Origin: Planctomycetaceae bacterium
Lineage (GTDB): Bacteria > Planctomycetota > Planctomycetia > Pirellulales > Pirellulaceae
NCBI GenBank assembly: GCA_021298315.1
Contig: JAJTFC010000043.1
Coordinates: forward strand, 1 to 42,307
Direction: 5' to 3'
DNA: 42,307 bases
In this document: positions 26,401-33,997 of the stretch, piece by piece
Layout of the letters: each line of letters opens with the position of its first letter
Position numbering within the stretch: position 1 is the first letter of the stretch
Notes under the pieces: model-generated
Told to the model about the DNA's origin: nothing
Seen by the model: only the letters and a program-made list of their open reading frames with translations
Databases searched by the model: none
Made by a program: the position numbers and the translations under genes

Positions 26401-27735
26401 CGTATAGCCATCGCCTCATTGATCCTTGGCAATAGCCAATTCGCCAAAGAACTTTGCGATACGAAACAAAGCGATCTTGGCCCCAGAAGCACTTTCATCG
26501 ATGAGTTCAAAAACTGGCAGTTCGAAAGAATTGCGACTGACTTTCAGGTTGAGCAACTGATGGTTGGTTACGGTACCCAATTAACCAGCCTTGAAACGCT
26601 TATTTCCGTGCTCGGTCAGGATAAATCAGACAATTCAATCGATCTGATGAGTGCGATCTGTCTCGGACTCGGCGGAATCGATAAGGAACTCTTTCCTGCA
26701 GACCTCAGCTTTCTCAACCCCATCAGGAACAAACTCTATAAAGAGCACCGAAGCGCATTGATTCACAGCTCTTGTCAATGGCTTCTCGATACGTGGAGTA
26801 TCCAACCAGCCAGTGAGCAGGCATCGAGTGAGCAGGCATCGAGCAACGCAACTCCACCCCAGGACGCTCAGTGGGATGATTCTCTCGGTATGGTCTTCTT
26901 GAGATTTGAATTCCCCGAGATGGATAAAAGAATCCACCGCGAGATGTGGATAGGAGCTACCGAAATAGGACATCAGATCTTTGAAGAGTACCTCGATGAC
27001 CTCATTTCCGATAAACAACAGATTTTTCAGCGAAATCCGAGGTATCTGCCGATCGAAAAGTGCAAGCAATGGTTGCTAAAAAAACCCAACCCAATACCTA
27101 TGAGCAGAAAGCCAGTACCAAAGTTGCCTTGGGGGAATGCAACCTATTACGACTCGCTACGCTTTTGCAATTGGCTCAGTCTCATGTACAAGCTGGATCC
27201 ATGCTACGAGTTCATCGAGGAAAACACCGATGCGGAGGATCCAGATGGCCAATTCGAAGAGTGGAAAGAAATCCAGTTCAATGAGGATGCAAACGGTTTT
27301 AGGTTGCTTCGTAAATCGGAATGGGAAGTGATTTGCAAAGGAACAACAAATACTCGATTCCCAATGGGGAGCTTTATGGCGAAAGACGAGATCCTCGAAC
27401 AGTACATCTACTGCACGGAGCGATACCGTCGAGAGGAACCTGGGAGAATTGGACAGACGCGACCAAATCAATTTGGGTTCTTTAATTTGCTCGGGAACAC
27501 GGCCGAATGGATCGTGTCTGATCAACAAACTCAGGAGACACTTAGTCCTTTCAGCGGGTCGCTCATCGGCGGAAGCTTTGGAGACAGGATCGACAGCTTA
27601 GTAGCCAAATTCGATCCTGCGAATGGCCAATGGAGCCCATGGGAAATTTCGTCATCGTCGCTGTGGGGTCAAGGAATCAACAATAAGACGCGAGGGCTTC
27701 GCATCGCGGTTCCAAAAATCCCCTCGAAAAAGTAG
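23452..27735 (+). CDS. Membrane-anchored Ser/Thr kinase - nSTAND ATPase - SUMF1-like fusion protein
   Basis: The 1427-residue product has four parts. Residues 66-335 are a PknB-type kinase: glycine loop GKGGCGEVY (76-84), Lys98 (VAIK), catalytic HRDIKPEN (Asp196), DFG 214-216 and MSPEQ. Residues about 370-745 are an nSTAND NTPase: Walker A GPSGCGKS (403-410), Walker B LVIDQFEQ (Asp481), and the closing motif QLTHDYLVRPLREWL. A single transmembrane helix lies at about 813-835. The remaining ~590 residues, predicted outside, hold a helical region and from about 1140 a SUMF1/FGE-like domain (DSLGMVFLRFE, FGFFNLLGNTAEWI, GGSFGD). The FGE catalytic cysteines are not seen. A two-copy 15-bp tandem repeat (26812-26841) encodes the linker SEQASSEQASS. 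It probably senses an outside signal and relays it inward or the reverse. It heads the three-gene cluster with the caspase-like gene. Confidence 0.9.
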   Translation: MSIDKTRDLPEPEPGQELDVQSFETEPAGDSGNQTNEPSDSTNVLTSPMKGPSQEPPEESRLRKTIGAFEVVGLLGKGGCGEVYRAYDRKLEREVAIKLVLSKFQGDALKHLLSEAKTVASLDSNPHIVPIYHYDVLHEPGEPHPIPYIVSKLIDGSDFRKRLVNSRPTTRQTLTIIRDIAEALHFAHSKGLIHRDIKPENILLDKKDHAYLADFGIAKKESDHSDRSTAGTIRYMSPEQARGEGHLLTFQSDIYSLGMVLYEALSCYPHRERGIGPLLKCVCKGQVESPRVFNPAVTIEQERVCMKALAPRASDRFATAKEFADELQWLLDHQFGSIVNRNKDSDVPVVPKGLRSFDANDSDFFLRLLPGPYDRDGVPESLRFWKNRIESSESTFRVGLVYGPSGCGKSSQMKAGLLPRLWEKSLVVYIEATPDETESRLEQGVKNRIPKAHGETLSELISNVRKDRLAGINGKLVLVIDQFEQWLVARDQYETEELTDALRQCDGESVQAILMVRDDIWLAGSRFLKCLDIPIVERENSALVDLFEIDHAEKVLGLFGQAYGRLDQDPTQWSQANREFIRNTVDGLARNRKIISVRLALFAEMMKGRQWVPESLDAVGGTDGVGITFLEETFNSPTAPAVYRGHAAAVQGLLGALLPDPGVEIKGIKKSYTSLAQASGYADQPGAFSELVTILHRDLKIITAVSEEKAELPGQELGSLPLGTGAGERSYQLTHDYLVRPLREWLTRKQKETRQGRAELMLQERVAIWRDKKENKQLPSLPETLSIYYYTRPSSWDTDERAMMGKSLRVHASIWGGALAAILVTLGSVLFYTLNEKSGQLVDNLVDSGQGASIAFNIRDLRGYPKWLVHRHLKRKADELKSKPNDDQKSLALRIAMDFFGLSNSLNDPSEKLVDLLNQTKSSDNDHSTEEAKASFKLLRNDSLNVILAIHNQPEQLKEAFEKLKPNAINTDAQRYIRWRKQARIAIASLILGNSQFAKELCDTKQSDLGPRSTFIDEFKNWQFERIATDFQVEQLMVGYGTQLTSLETLISVLGQDKSDNSIDLMSAICLGLGGIDKELFPADLSFLNPIRNKLYKEHRSALIHSSCQWLLDTWSIQPASEQASSEQASSNATPPQDAQWDDSLGMVFLRFEFPEMDKRIHREMWIGATEIGHQIFEEYLDDLISDKQQIFQRNPRYLPIEKCKQWLLKKPNPIPMSRKPVPKLPWGNATYYDSLRFCNWLSLMYKLDPCYEFIEENTDAEDPDGQFEEWKEIQFNEDANGFRLLRKSEWEVICKGTTNTRFPMGSFMAKDEILEQYIYCTERYRREEPGRIGQTRPNQFGFFNLLGNTAEWIVSDQQTQETLSPFSGSLIGGSFGDRIDSLVAKFDPANGQWSPWEISSSSLWGQGINNKTRGLRIAVPKIPSKK

Positions 27736-27774
27736 ATCCAATAGGCTAATAGAGACAAATTTGAAGGATGGTCA

Positions 27775-27804
27775 TTGACGCTTTTGTCGGTCGCTGGGGA
27801 TAAT
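27775..27804 (+). promoter_or_regulatory. Sigma-70-like promoter before the 27855 gene
   Basis: TTGACG (27775-27780) and GATAAT (27799-27804) are separated by 18 bp, each differing from consensus by one base. It sits about 50 bp before the ATG of the unrecognised exported protein, so that gene and the caspase-like gene can be expressed apart from the kinase gene. Confidence 0.6.
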
Positions 27805-27854
27805 GACGCGTCTGTCAGATTACTAGATGCCCCTATGTTACTCGGAATATCGAA

Positions 27855-29072
27855 ATGATGCAGTATCGACTTGGCTGGGTGTTGTCCTATGCTCTTGTAA
27901 CAATCCTGGCTCTACTGTTCTCCAATCTCTCGCCAGTCCTTAGTCAAGATGGGTTACTCGAAGACACCGCCAGGCAAGCCAGTCGGCAATTTGCTCAAAA
28001 ACTCACTACGGCAATCGATCAACTCGCCAAAGGACAGGGAGCTGAGATCGGGAAAGTAGATATCAAGGTGCAGGGCCGTCCGGCAACAGCACATCTGCAG
28101 CATGGGATTATCCAATCCTCGATTGAAAACTATCTTAATGAACAAAACCGTTTCCTGAAGGGCTCCGATGAAATTGCTGAGATTAGTTTTACGTACAGCC
28201 CATCGAATGGCAAACAACCATCTACCTTGACCATCGAATTGATTCAGTTGGTCAATACAACCACCAATGCAAAAAGAGGTATACCTCAGGAACGTTGCAA
28301 AGAAACGCAGCCCGTTATGGACGTTTCCGGAGCCCAACTCGCTATCAATTCTTTTGGAAACACCAGCGAGAATCTCGAGTCTTTCTTTGGCAACAGGAAT
28401 AACCTCAAGGTTGTTGAGCAACTTACCAAGCCGCCATCGAAGAAATTGCGTGCGGAGTGGAAAGACGAATATCTTTTCGCCAAAGACCCAAGAAATGAAA
28501 CCCTGGATCAGAAGTTCGGATTCCGACTTGAGTACGAATCAGGAGAGTTCATCGTTCCCGAAAACCAGGATGGTATACCCGTTCATTTTATAGACGCAAA
28601 TAGGCCTTTTCTCGTTGGTATCAAAAATAACACCGCTAGCGATTTCGCGTTTGAAGTGCTCATCGATGGCTACCCATTCTTGATCAATCGAAAGCCAAAA
28701 GAACATAAGGTGCATCCTTATTTCGTATTCGGTAAGGAGCAGAAACATAGCATAGGTTGGATTGTCTTCGATCCTGACAAGGATAAAAAATACATCGAAC
28801 GATTTCTTACCCTCCAAGATCGCCCGTCCTCTTCAAGCCAAGACGAAGGAACGATTGTAGCAAGAAGCAATATGGACACCTCGATGGCTGGATCTGTCAC
28901 GGTGTGTATCTACAGAGTCGAAAAGCAAACGCCCAAGGGGAATGCGAAGATATGGCTTGGAAAGCCAACTGGACGCAAGTTTGATCCCATAGACGATCTC
29001 CAAGCTGTCGGGTACCCGAAGGAGCCCATCAGCCAAATCGTGCTCAAGTACGAAAAGAAAAAACAGAAGTAA
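27855..29072 (+). CDS. Exported protein of unknown function
   Basis: I do not recognise the family. The 405-residue product has a signal peptide (VLSYALVTILALLFSNLSPV, cleaved near LSQDG), a helical first third (residues about 35-100, QASRQFAQKLTTAIDQLA), and a beta-rich C-terminal half. The latter contains DANRPFLVGIKNNTASDF followed by FEVLIDGYPF, HSIGWIVFDPDKDKKYIERF and SVTVCIYRVEK. That layout faintly recalls DUF4384-like domains, which often accompany caspase-like proteases, but I cannot confirm it. It starts with two ATGs (27855, 27858). It has its own promoter-like sequence and sits 32 bp before the caspase-like gene, so it is probably co-expressed with it and may be a partner or target. 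Confidence 0.75.
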   Translation: MMQYRLGWVLSYALVTILALLFSNLSPVLSQDGLLEDTARQASRQFAQKLTTAIDQLAKGQGAEIGKVDIKVQGRPATAHLQHGIIQSSIENYLNEQNRFLKGSDEIAEISFTYSPSNGKQPSTLTIELIQLVNTTTNAKRGIPQERCKETQPVMDVSGAQLAINSFGNTSENLESFFGNRNNLKVVEQLTKPPSKKLRAEWKDEYLFAKDPRNETLDQKFGFRLEYESGEFIVPENQDGIPVHFIDANRPFLVGIKNNTASDFAFEVLIDGYPFLINRKPKEHKVHPYFVFGKEQKHSIGWIVFDPDKDKKYIERFLTLQDRPSSSSQDEGTIVARSNMDTSMAGSVTVCIYRVEKQTPKGNAKIWLGKPTGRKFDPIDDLQAVGYPKEPISQIVLKYEKKKQK

Positions 29073-29104
29073 AATGGGAATCAAACTTACTTGGAGATCA
29101 TTTG

Positions 29105-30964
29105 ATGTTTGGTTTCTTGTCTAAGGTCAATTTCGCCAAATGGATTCATCTTATCTTGATTCCAATTTGGATCGAATTTTCGACCACAAAGTGCGATGCT
29201 CAACCAAATGTTGGTCGACGAACGGCACTCCTAATCGCTTGTCAGGATTATCAGCCTCAGTTGGAACAGGTTGGGCAGAAGAAACTCGACTCCCCTCGCA
29301 AGGACATGGCTCTTCTTGAGAGGGAATTGAAGCACCTGAATTATCAAGTCCGACGAATCGAAGGCGATTCGACCGCTGCCTTGAGCAAAAGCCAGATTGT
29401 CGATCAGATAGAGAAGTTCATCGGCGACATTCAAATCCAGGACGACGTCCTTATTTATCTTTCGGGTCACGGCGTTCAACTCTACAGTGATCGAAACGAC
29501 GGGTTGTACTTCGTGCCCGAGCAAGCAAGTCTTGAAGATGTATCAGGCCTCGAAGATCCTGGTGATGGGTTCTACATCGATAACGGTTTGATATCGATTG
29601 CATGGATTGCAGACCTTCTTGACAATCGCCAAGCCAACAATCGCGTGATGATCCTCGATTGCTGTCGAAGTAAGGCCAAGCAGGAAAACAAGATCGGAAA
29701 GAAGAAACCCAGAACCTCCCCAGCCAAGAGAGTCAATATTGTTTATGCAGCCTCTGAGGGGCAAGCTGCTTTTGAATCTGCAGATGTTGATTTAAATATC
29801 TTGGATATCGATGGCTTTGAGCGCAAACAGGTGCGCAGTAAATTCACAGCGAATTTGATCAAATACCTGCGGGGGGAATACAGCCAAGACAGCTATAAGA
29901 CCGACGCGTCTGGAAACCGAATCCTCGAGCTTGATGATGCTCTGAACCAAATCGGGAACAACCTTAGTGATCAAGCCCCAATTTCGGCTGGCAACACTAA
30001 ACAATTCACACTAGGTACACCGCCACCTTACACATGGGATATACAGCAATACACCGCTAATCTACAACCGCGTGAAAAAGTTTCGCTAGGAGCACTCGAA
30101 CCTTTGGAGTTCCTCCTGGTCAACCCCATGGGTATAGAGAACAAAAAGCTGCAGTTTTCAGACAATAAAAAGTACGAAAGGACCTCGAACCCAGTCAATT
30201 GCGACCTGCAAATGCCATTCTATTTGTCTGTTACAGAAGCCTCTTGCCAGAATTGGATCGATTGTCTTGAGGATCCAATCGCTATTACATATCTAAACTC
30301 CATCCAAGCGCCCTCGAATCTTCGAACAGATCTCCTTAATCGATTCAAAAAACCATCGCAAGACCTTAACTTGCCGGCCCCATGCACTTGGCCCGAGGCG
30401 ATTTTGCTATGCCAGTTGATGACGAAAAAGGTAGATCGAAACACGGAAGGTTTCTACAAAATCTGCCGTCTTGAATTTTCAAAAAATCCACCACGAATCA
30501 CAGGAATCGAGTACGAGTTCCGACCAGATGCCTTTGGGTTTCGACTTCCTGCAGAAGCCCAGTGGCACTGGGCAGTTTTTCAAGACAAAGACCCCCTCGA
30601 AATCATCAAAGCAGCAGGAGGTAGAGTCAGGGCACTTCAAAATGGCGTAGAGATTCCAACTGTATCTGTCGGCTTAAACGATCCTAGTGAGCAATTGACT
30701 TCCGGTTTCCGCTATGCGTTAGGCAATATGGCCGAGTGGCTTGCTGACGATTGGATCCGCACCGATTCCATTAGAGTCGTAAAGCCTATTCACAGTCCAA
30801 GTAACTGTGGTCAGCAGAAGAAACTAGGTGACAAGTTACTCAAGGGCGGAGGTGTTTTGGACAACATCACCGACCAAAGACGTCAAAGCAAACCTGGCGT
30901 ACTCGACAAAGATCATGGCCTGAGGGTTTTGTACCAACCATCCCCTCAGAAATCGAAACTCTGA
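29105..30964 (+). CDS. Exported caspase-like (C14) protease with C-terminal SUMF1-like domain
   Basis: The ATG at 29105 has GGAG 8 bp upstream and gives 619 residues; a TTG one codon earlier is less likely. A signal peptide (KWIHLILIPIWIEFSTTKC) precedes a caspase p20-like domain: RRTALLIACQDYQ, catalytic His122 in IYLSGHGVQ, and Cys187 in MILDCCRS (DxC arrangement). The caspase core ends by about residue 310. The C-terminal ~270 residues show SUMF1/FGE-like features: PFYLSVTEASCQNWIDCL, FGFRLPAEAQWHWAV, RYALGNMAEWLADDW and LKGGGV. The FGE cysteine pair is not visible near its C-terminus. An exported caspase-like enzyme is unusual; most bacterial ones are cytoplasmic. It probably works with the kinase-STAND-SUMF1 protein upstream, which has the same C-terminal domain type. 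It converges on the next gene with a 9-bp gap. Confidence 0.88.
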   Translation: MFGFLSKVNFAKWIHLILIPIWIEFSTTKCDAQPNVGRRTALLIACQDYQPQLEQVGQKKLDSPRKDMALLERELKHLNYQVRRIEGDSTAALSKSQIVDQIEKFIGDIQIQDDVLIYLSGHGVQLYSDRNDGLYFVPEQASLEDVSGLEDPGDGFYIDNGLISIAWIADLLDNRQANNRVMILDCCRSKAKQENKIGKKKPRTSPAKRVNIVYAASEGQAAFESADVDLNILDIDGFERKQVRSKFTANLIKYLRGEYSQDSYKTDASGNRILELDDALNQIGNNLSDQAPISAGNTKQFTLGTPPPYTWDIQQYTANLQPREKVSLGALEPLEFLLVNPMGIENKKLQFSDNKKYERTSNPVNCDLQMPFYLSVTEASCQNWIDCLEDPIAITYLNSIQAPSNLRTDLLNRFKKPSQDLNLPAPCTWPEAILLCQLMTKKVDRNTEGFYKICRLEFSKNPPRITGIEYEFRPDAFGFRLPAEAQWHWAVFQDKDPLEIIKAAGGRVRALQNGVEIPTVSVGLNDPSEQLTSGFRYALGNMAEWLADDWIRTDSIRVVKPIHSPSNCGQQKKLGDKLLKGGGVLDNITDQRRQSKPGVLDKDHGLRVLYQPSPQKSKL

Positions 30965-30973
30965 GCTCTGGAA

Positions 30974-31537
30974 TCAGCGCTGTTTTGGGTTGCAGTCTCC
31001 GGGCCGACGATTCCCCAGGGTGCAACTGGGGGTCCAACAAGGCTTCAAAGCAAACTTGGCCGGCAACAGCAATGCGGTGCTGTAAAAGTGTCCAATCGAT
31101 CCGATCGTGGCAACCGTGCAATTAGGATACTTAGCGTATCTCTCTAAATTCGGTTGTTCGAAGTACAATGGCTTATGACAAAATGCAGGCGATTGCCAGC
31201 AGTAGCCAGTTGGATCCCAATTCTCTGCACCATAGGAAAGATCCTCTCCTTTGGTTCGCACCGCATTGAGCATCTCTGTTTGACCTTCTAAATACTTCGG
31301 CGATTTTACGTTCTTTAAACTCTCGGCCGTATATAGTTTTGAAAATAGTTCTCCGGTCTCAATGGACTCGCCAAGCGGCTTGAATTTGTAGAACTTAGCG
31401 TTTGATGACTTGTCGGTAGACTCTGTTTGTTGAGTGTCTTGAGCCGTGGGCGCAGGATCCTGCGATTTGCATACAGCCGTGAAGAAAATCGAATTCACTG
31501 CGCAAGCGATGCTCAACCAACCTATGGCGTTTCTCAT
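30974..31537 (-). CDS. Small exported cysteine-containing protein of unknown function
   Basis: The 187-residue product has a signal peptide (about 1-25, AIGWLSIACAVNSIFFTAVC) and a Q/T/S-rich linker (28-46). The C-terminal half has a conserved-looking core: ENWDPTGYCWQSPAFCHKPL, YFEQPNLERY, then a cysteine-bearing tail (KPCWTPSCTLGN, PGDCNPKQR). I recall similar CHKPLYFEE-NLERY proteins in other planctomycetes but know no function. It lies 23 bp after the TolC-like gene and reads the same way, so it is likely co-transcribed and may belong to the same envelope machinery. Confidence 0.72.
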   Translation of the reverse strand: MRNAIGWLSIACAVNSIFFTAVCKSQDPAPTAQDTQQTESTDKSSNAKFYKFKPLGESIETGELFSKLYTAESLKNVKSPKYLEGQTEMLNAVRTKGEDLSYGAENWDPTGYCWQSPAFCHKPLYFEQPNLERYAKYPNCTVATIGSIGHFYSTALLLPAKFALKPCWTPSCTLGNRRPGDCNPKQR

Positions 31538-31560
31538 TTTTGGGATCCTTGAACTAACGG

Positions 31561-33522
31561 TTACTTGGCAATGGGTTTTCCAATGACCGAATGCTGTGCA
31601 TTGTGAGTCGCACTCGAGGACTGCATCGCAACCCGCTGAACAGCATCGGAAATCGCATCTTGGGATGTCGCCGCTTCATTGATGTACACATTGCAATACT
31701 GCAATAGCGACCCCTTCTCAAGATTGACATTCCGGATCGAAAGCACATACTCGATCTCAGCTTGGTGATACCGGATCGTTGCATCGAGCAGTCTTCGTTG
31801 GGTTTCCAAAACCACATCCAACGCAGTCTCGGATTGCTCTTCGTTGAGTTTTTTCTGCAAGGCATCAAGCTGAGTCTCGATTTGTTCGCGCCGCTGCTTC
31901 TGCAAGTCAACCAACTCATAAGCTCTCTTGGTCTCATTGACTGCATTGCTTATGCCTAAATGAACGCCTCGTTCTTGCTCTCGGAGAATGTCCACTTCTT
32001 TGGCTAGAGCCAGTTGGGAATATCTAACGGCGGAATTGCCACGGCGGAATCCGACCGGAGCAAGGTACTCGATTCCAACCTGCCACTCTGGGAAATCCCC
32101 ATTGAACATGCTGCTAACGGCTGAGTCAGGGCCGGTTAACTGGCCAAAACCGGGCAAATTGTTTTTGCTTCCACCCATACCCCTTAGGCGGAACGTATTG
32201 ACCAAATCCAATTGGGGTTTCAGGAAGTTCCTATGTCCTATGAGTTCCAACTCACGCTGTTTGATCACCCAGCGCTGTCGACGTAACTCTTCGCGGCCAT
32301 TGAGTGCTTCCTGCACTAAGAACTGATAATCGTAGTCAACCTTGGCCACAGTAGGTTTATCGATAGGTCGCACCAGCTTTCCGTCGTTGATAGGCAGTCC
32401 CATGAGCAAGCGTAGCTTGCGTTCACAGACGCGAACCCCACCGTTGCCTCGAAAGGCTCCACCGGTAGTGCCGTTGTAAGTCCTTGTACCGTCGATAGGT
32501 CGCCCGTTGAGGGACTCGACAATGTCGGCTTGAAACCGGATCACCTGCTCTGTCGCCTGGGCTCGATCCGCTTTCTGTACTTCTCTTAATCCAATGCTGT
32601 TTGCGTACTCGGCGGCGATATCTCGAACCATGATTCGGGCTTCAAGATCGCGATAAGCGTAGTAGAGATCCCAGTAGGCGTTCTCAACTTCCGCCACATA
32701 GTCTCGGACGGATCGCTCAAAATCAACCAAGGCGATGTCGGTTCGAACTCTTGCCAAAAGTACGCCATTGAGTTGACCGGGGATCGCATTGGGTCCCGCG
32801 ATCATATTGTATTGACTACCGGCCCCTTGGAGTAATGGTTGTCGAATCTGTGCTTCGACGTAATTTTCCCAGGAATAAGGGAGGAATGAGTTGGTGACCT
32901 GGTTATTGCGATCGTAGATCGAAATATTTCTAAGGCTAAACAGGCCACCTGTAGCCGAACGCTTGGATACACCAAACTGCGTATTGCTCAGATCCTGCTG
33001 GAGAAAACCACCCTGACCATAGAACTGATTGTTGAACTTGCGATCATTTTTATCATACATCGACGAAGCGAACGCATTCGCGTCGAAGGCACTCAGGGCC
33101 GCTTCCTCGCCAAATCTTGGATCGGTGAAAGTCAACGCAGGATCTGCATTCGCACCCGACAATCCAGGATATCGAAGAACACTTACCCCTAAATCTCTCA
33201 TGATCGTCGAAGACGATAACGCTTGAGCAATGCATTCCTGGAGAGAGTACTTCAGTACATGCTCATCGGTCAACTTCCCGTCATCGATCAAAGTATCGAG
33301 ATCTCGCGGGGAGTGCGCCTCGGCATAGGGGTTCAGTTTGCAATCAATAGCAGGCTCGGTGGGCCTTATTTGCGTCATATGCTGATGATAGACTGCCGGA
33401 TCGCCCGAGAGCTTCAGTTTGACAGGCTTCGTTTTACTTACATGACAACCAGTCGCTGGCACAACTCCGATCGCTAAACTGGCGATCACAAGTCGAACTA
33501 GGTTTCGTTTTTGACTTGACAT
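31561..33522 (-). CDS. TolC-family outer-membrane efflux/secretion protein, probable lipoprotein
   Basis: The protein has about 653 residues from the ATG at 33522 (in-frame ATGs at 33552 and 33615 are alternatives). The chosen start gives MSSQKRNLVRLVIASLAIG with a possible lipobox ending ATGC. The long helical body has two outer-membrane efflux repeats typical of TolC: SLQECIAQALSSS, QIRQPLLQGAG, FERSVRDYVAEVENAYWDLY, then QVGIEYLAPVGFRRGN, SNAVNETKRAYELVDLQKQR and LLDATIRYHQAEIEYVLSIRN. Trimers of such proteins form the outer-membrane tunnel for type I secretion or RND efflux. It is transcribed away from two HlyD-like genes and the M50 fusion across a 475-bp region, so they probably form one machine. 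It exceeds the usual ~450-500 residues because of an N-terminal extension. Confidence 0.9.
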   Translation of the reverse strand: MSSQKRNLVRLVIASLAIGVVPATGCHVSKTKPVKLKLSGDPAVYHQHMTQIRPTEPAIDCKLNPYAEAHSPRDLDTLIDDGKLTDEHVLKYSLQECIAQALSSSTIMRDLGVSVLRYPGLSGANADPALTFTDPRFGEEAALSAFDANAFASSMYDKNDRKFNNQFYGQGGFLQQDLSNTQFGVSKRSATGGLFSLRNISIYDRNNQVTNSFLPYSWENYVEAQIRQPLLQGAGSQYNMIAGPNAIPGQLNGVLLARVRTDIALVDFERSVRDYVAEVENAYWDLYYAYRDLEARIMVRDIAAEYANSIGLREVQKADRAQATEQVIRFQADIVESLNGRPIDGTRTYNGTTGGAFRGNGGVRVCERKLRLLMGLPINDGKLVRPIDKPTVAKVDYDYQFLVQEALNGREELRRQRWVIKQRELELIGHRNFLKPQLDLVNTFRLRGMGGSKNNLPGFGQLTGPDSAVSSMFNGDFPEWQVGIEYLAPVGFRRGNSAVRYSQLALAKEVDILREQERGVHLGISNAVNETKRAYELVDLQKQRREQIETQLDALQKKLNEEQSETALDVVLETQRRLLDATIRYHQAEIEYVLSIRNVNLEKGSLLQYCNVYINEAATSQDAISDAVQRVAMQSSSATHNAQHSVIGKPIAK

Positions 33523-33997
33523 CCGTGACTCGGCAATCGAAGACGTTCTCATCGTTGGTATCCTTACCGTCGATTGGTCGCTCGTACTATTCGGTGTGAA
33601 CCATGCACTCGGCATAATCCCACCATTTGTTATCGGATCAATGGTTAGTTTCTGTACATCTTTCGCGCAATAAATTTTTAATCATCAAACCCAATTCTGT
33701 TTGAATCTTCGCGTGGACACCACGTTCAGTCCTGAGGATCACAGAAACCCAGAAAAAACCGCCAAATTGAACGAGTTTCTGACCTGTCGTGTTTTGCCTC
33801 AAAACACAATGGGAGGATTAGCTAGATTCTAATGAATAAAGCAAATGCACCAATTCTAAGCTCTAATCTGGGTTCTTCGCGAGAGTCATCGAATATGAGC
33901 TCACTGGATTGCCGATTATTAACCCCATGAAAATCGTTTTGTCGGTTTTTCCTTCCAAGTCCCCGATGATCGCGATCACCATCGCACGCCTCCAAGG
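33523..33997. other. Divergent control region of the export locus
   Basis: The 475-bp gap (or about 380 bp if the TolC gene starts at 33615) holds the promoters of the TolC and HlyD-like transcripts. It is AT-rich around 33665-33690. A perfect short inverted repeat GTGTTTTG-CCT-CAAAACAC lies at 33789-33807. No gene was found. No promoter pair is clear enough to call. Confidence 0.5.
33789..33807. promoter_or_regulatory. Inverted repeat, possible operator
   Basis: GTGTTTTG-CCT-CAAAACAC, 8-bp perfect arms with a 3-bp centre, in the control region between the divergent TolC-like and HlyD-like genes. It is too near to neither start to act as a terminator. It could bind a dimeric regulator, but no regulator gene is adjacent. 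Confidence 0.35.
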
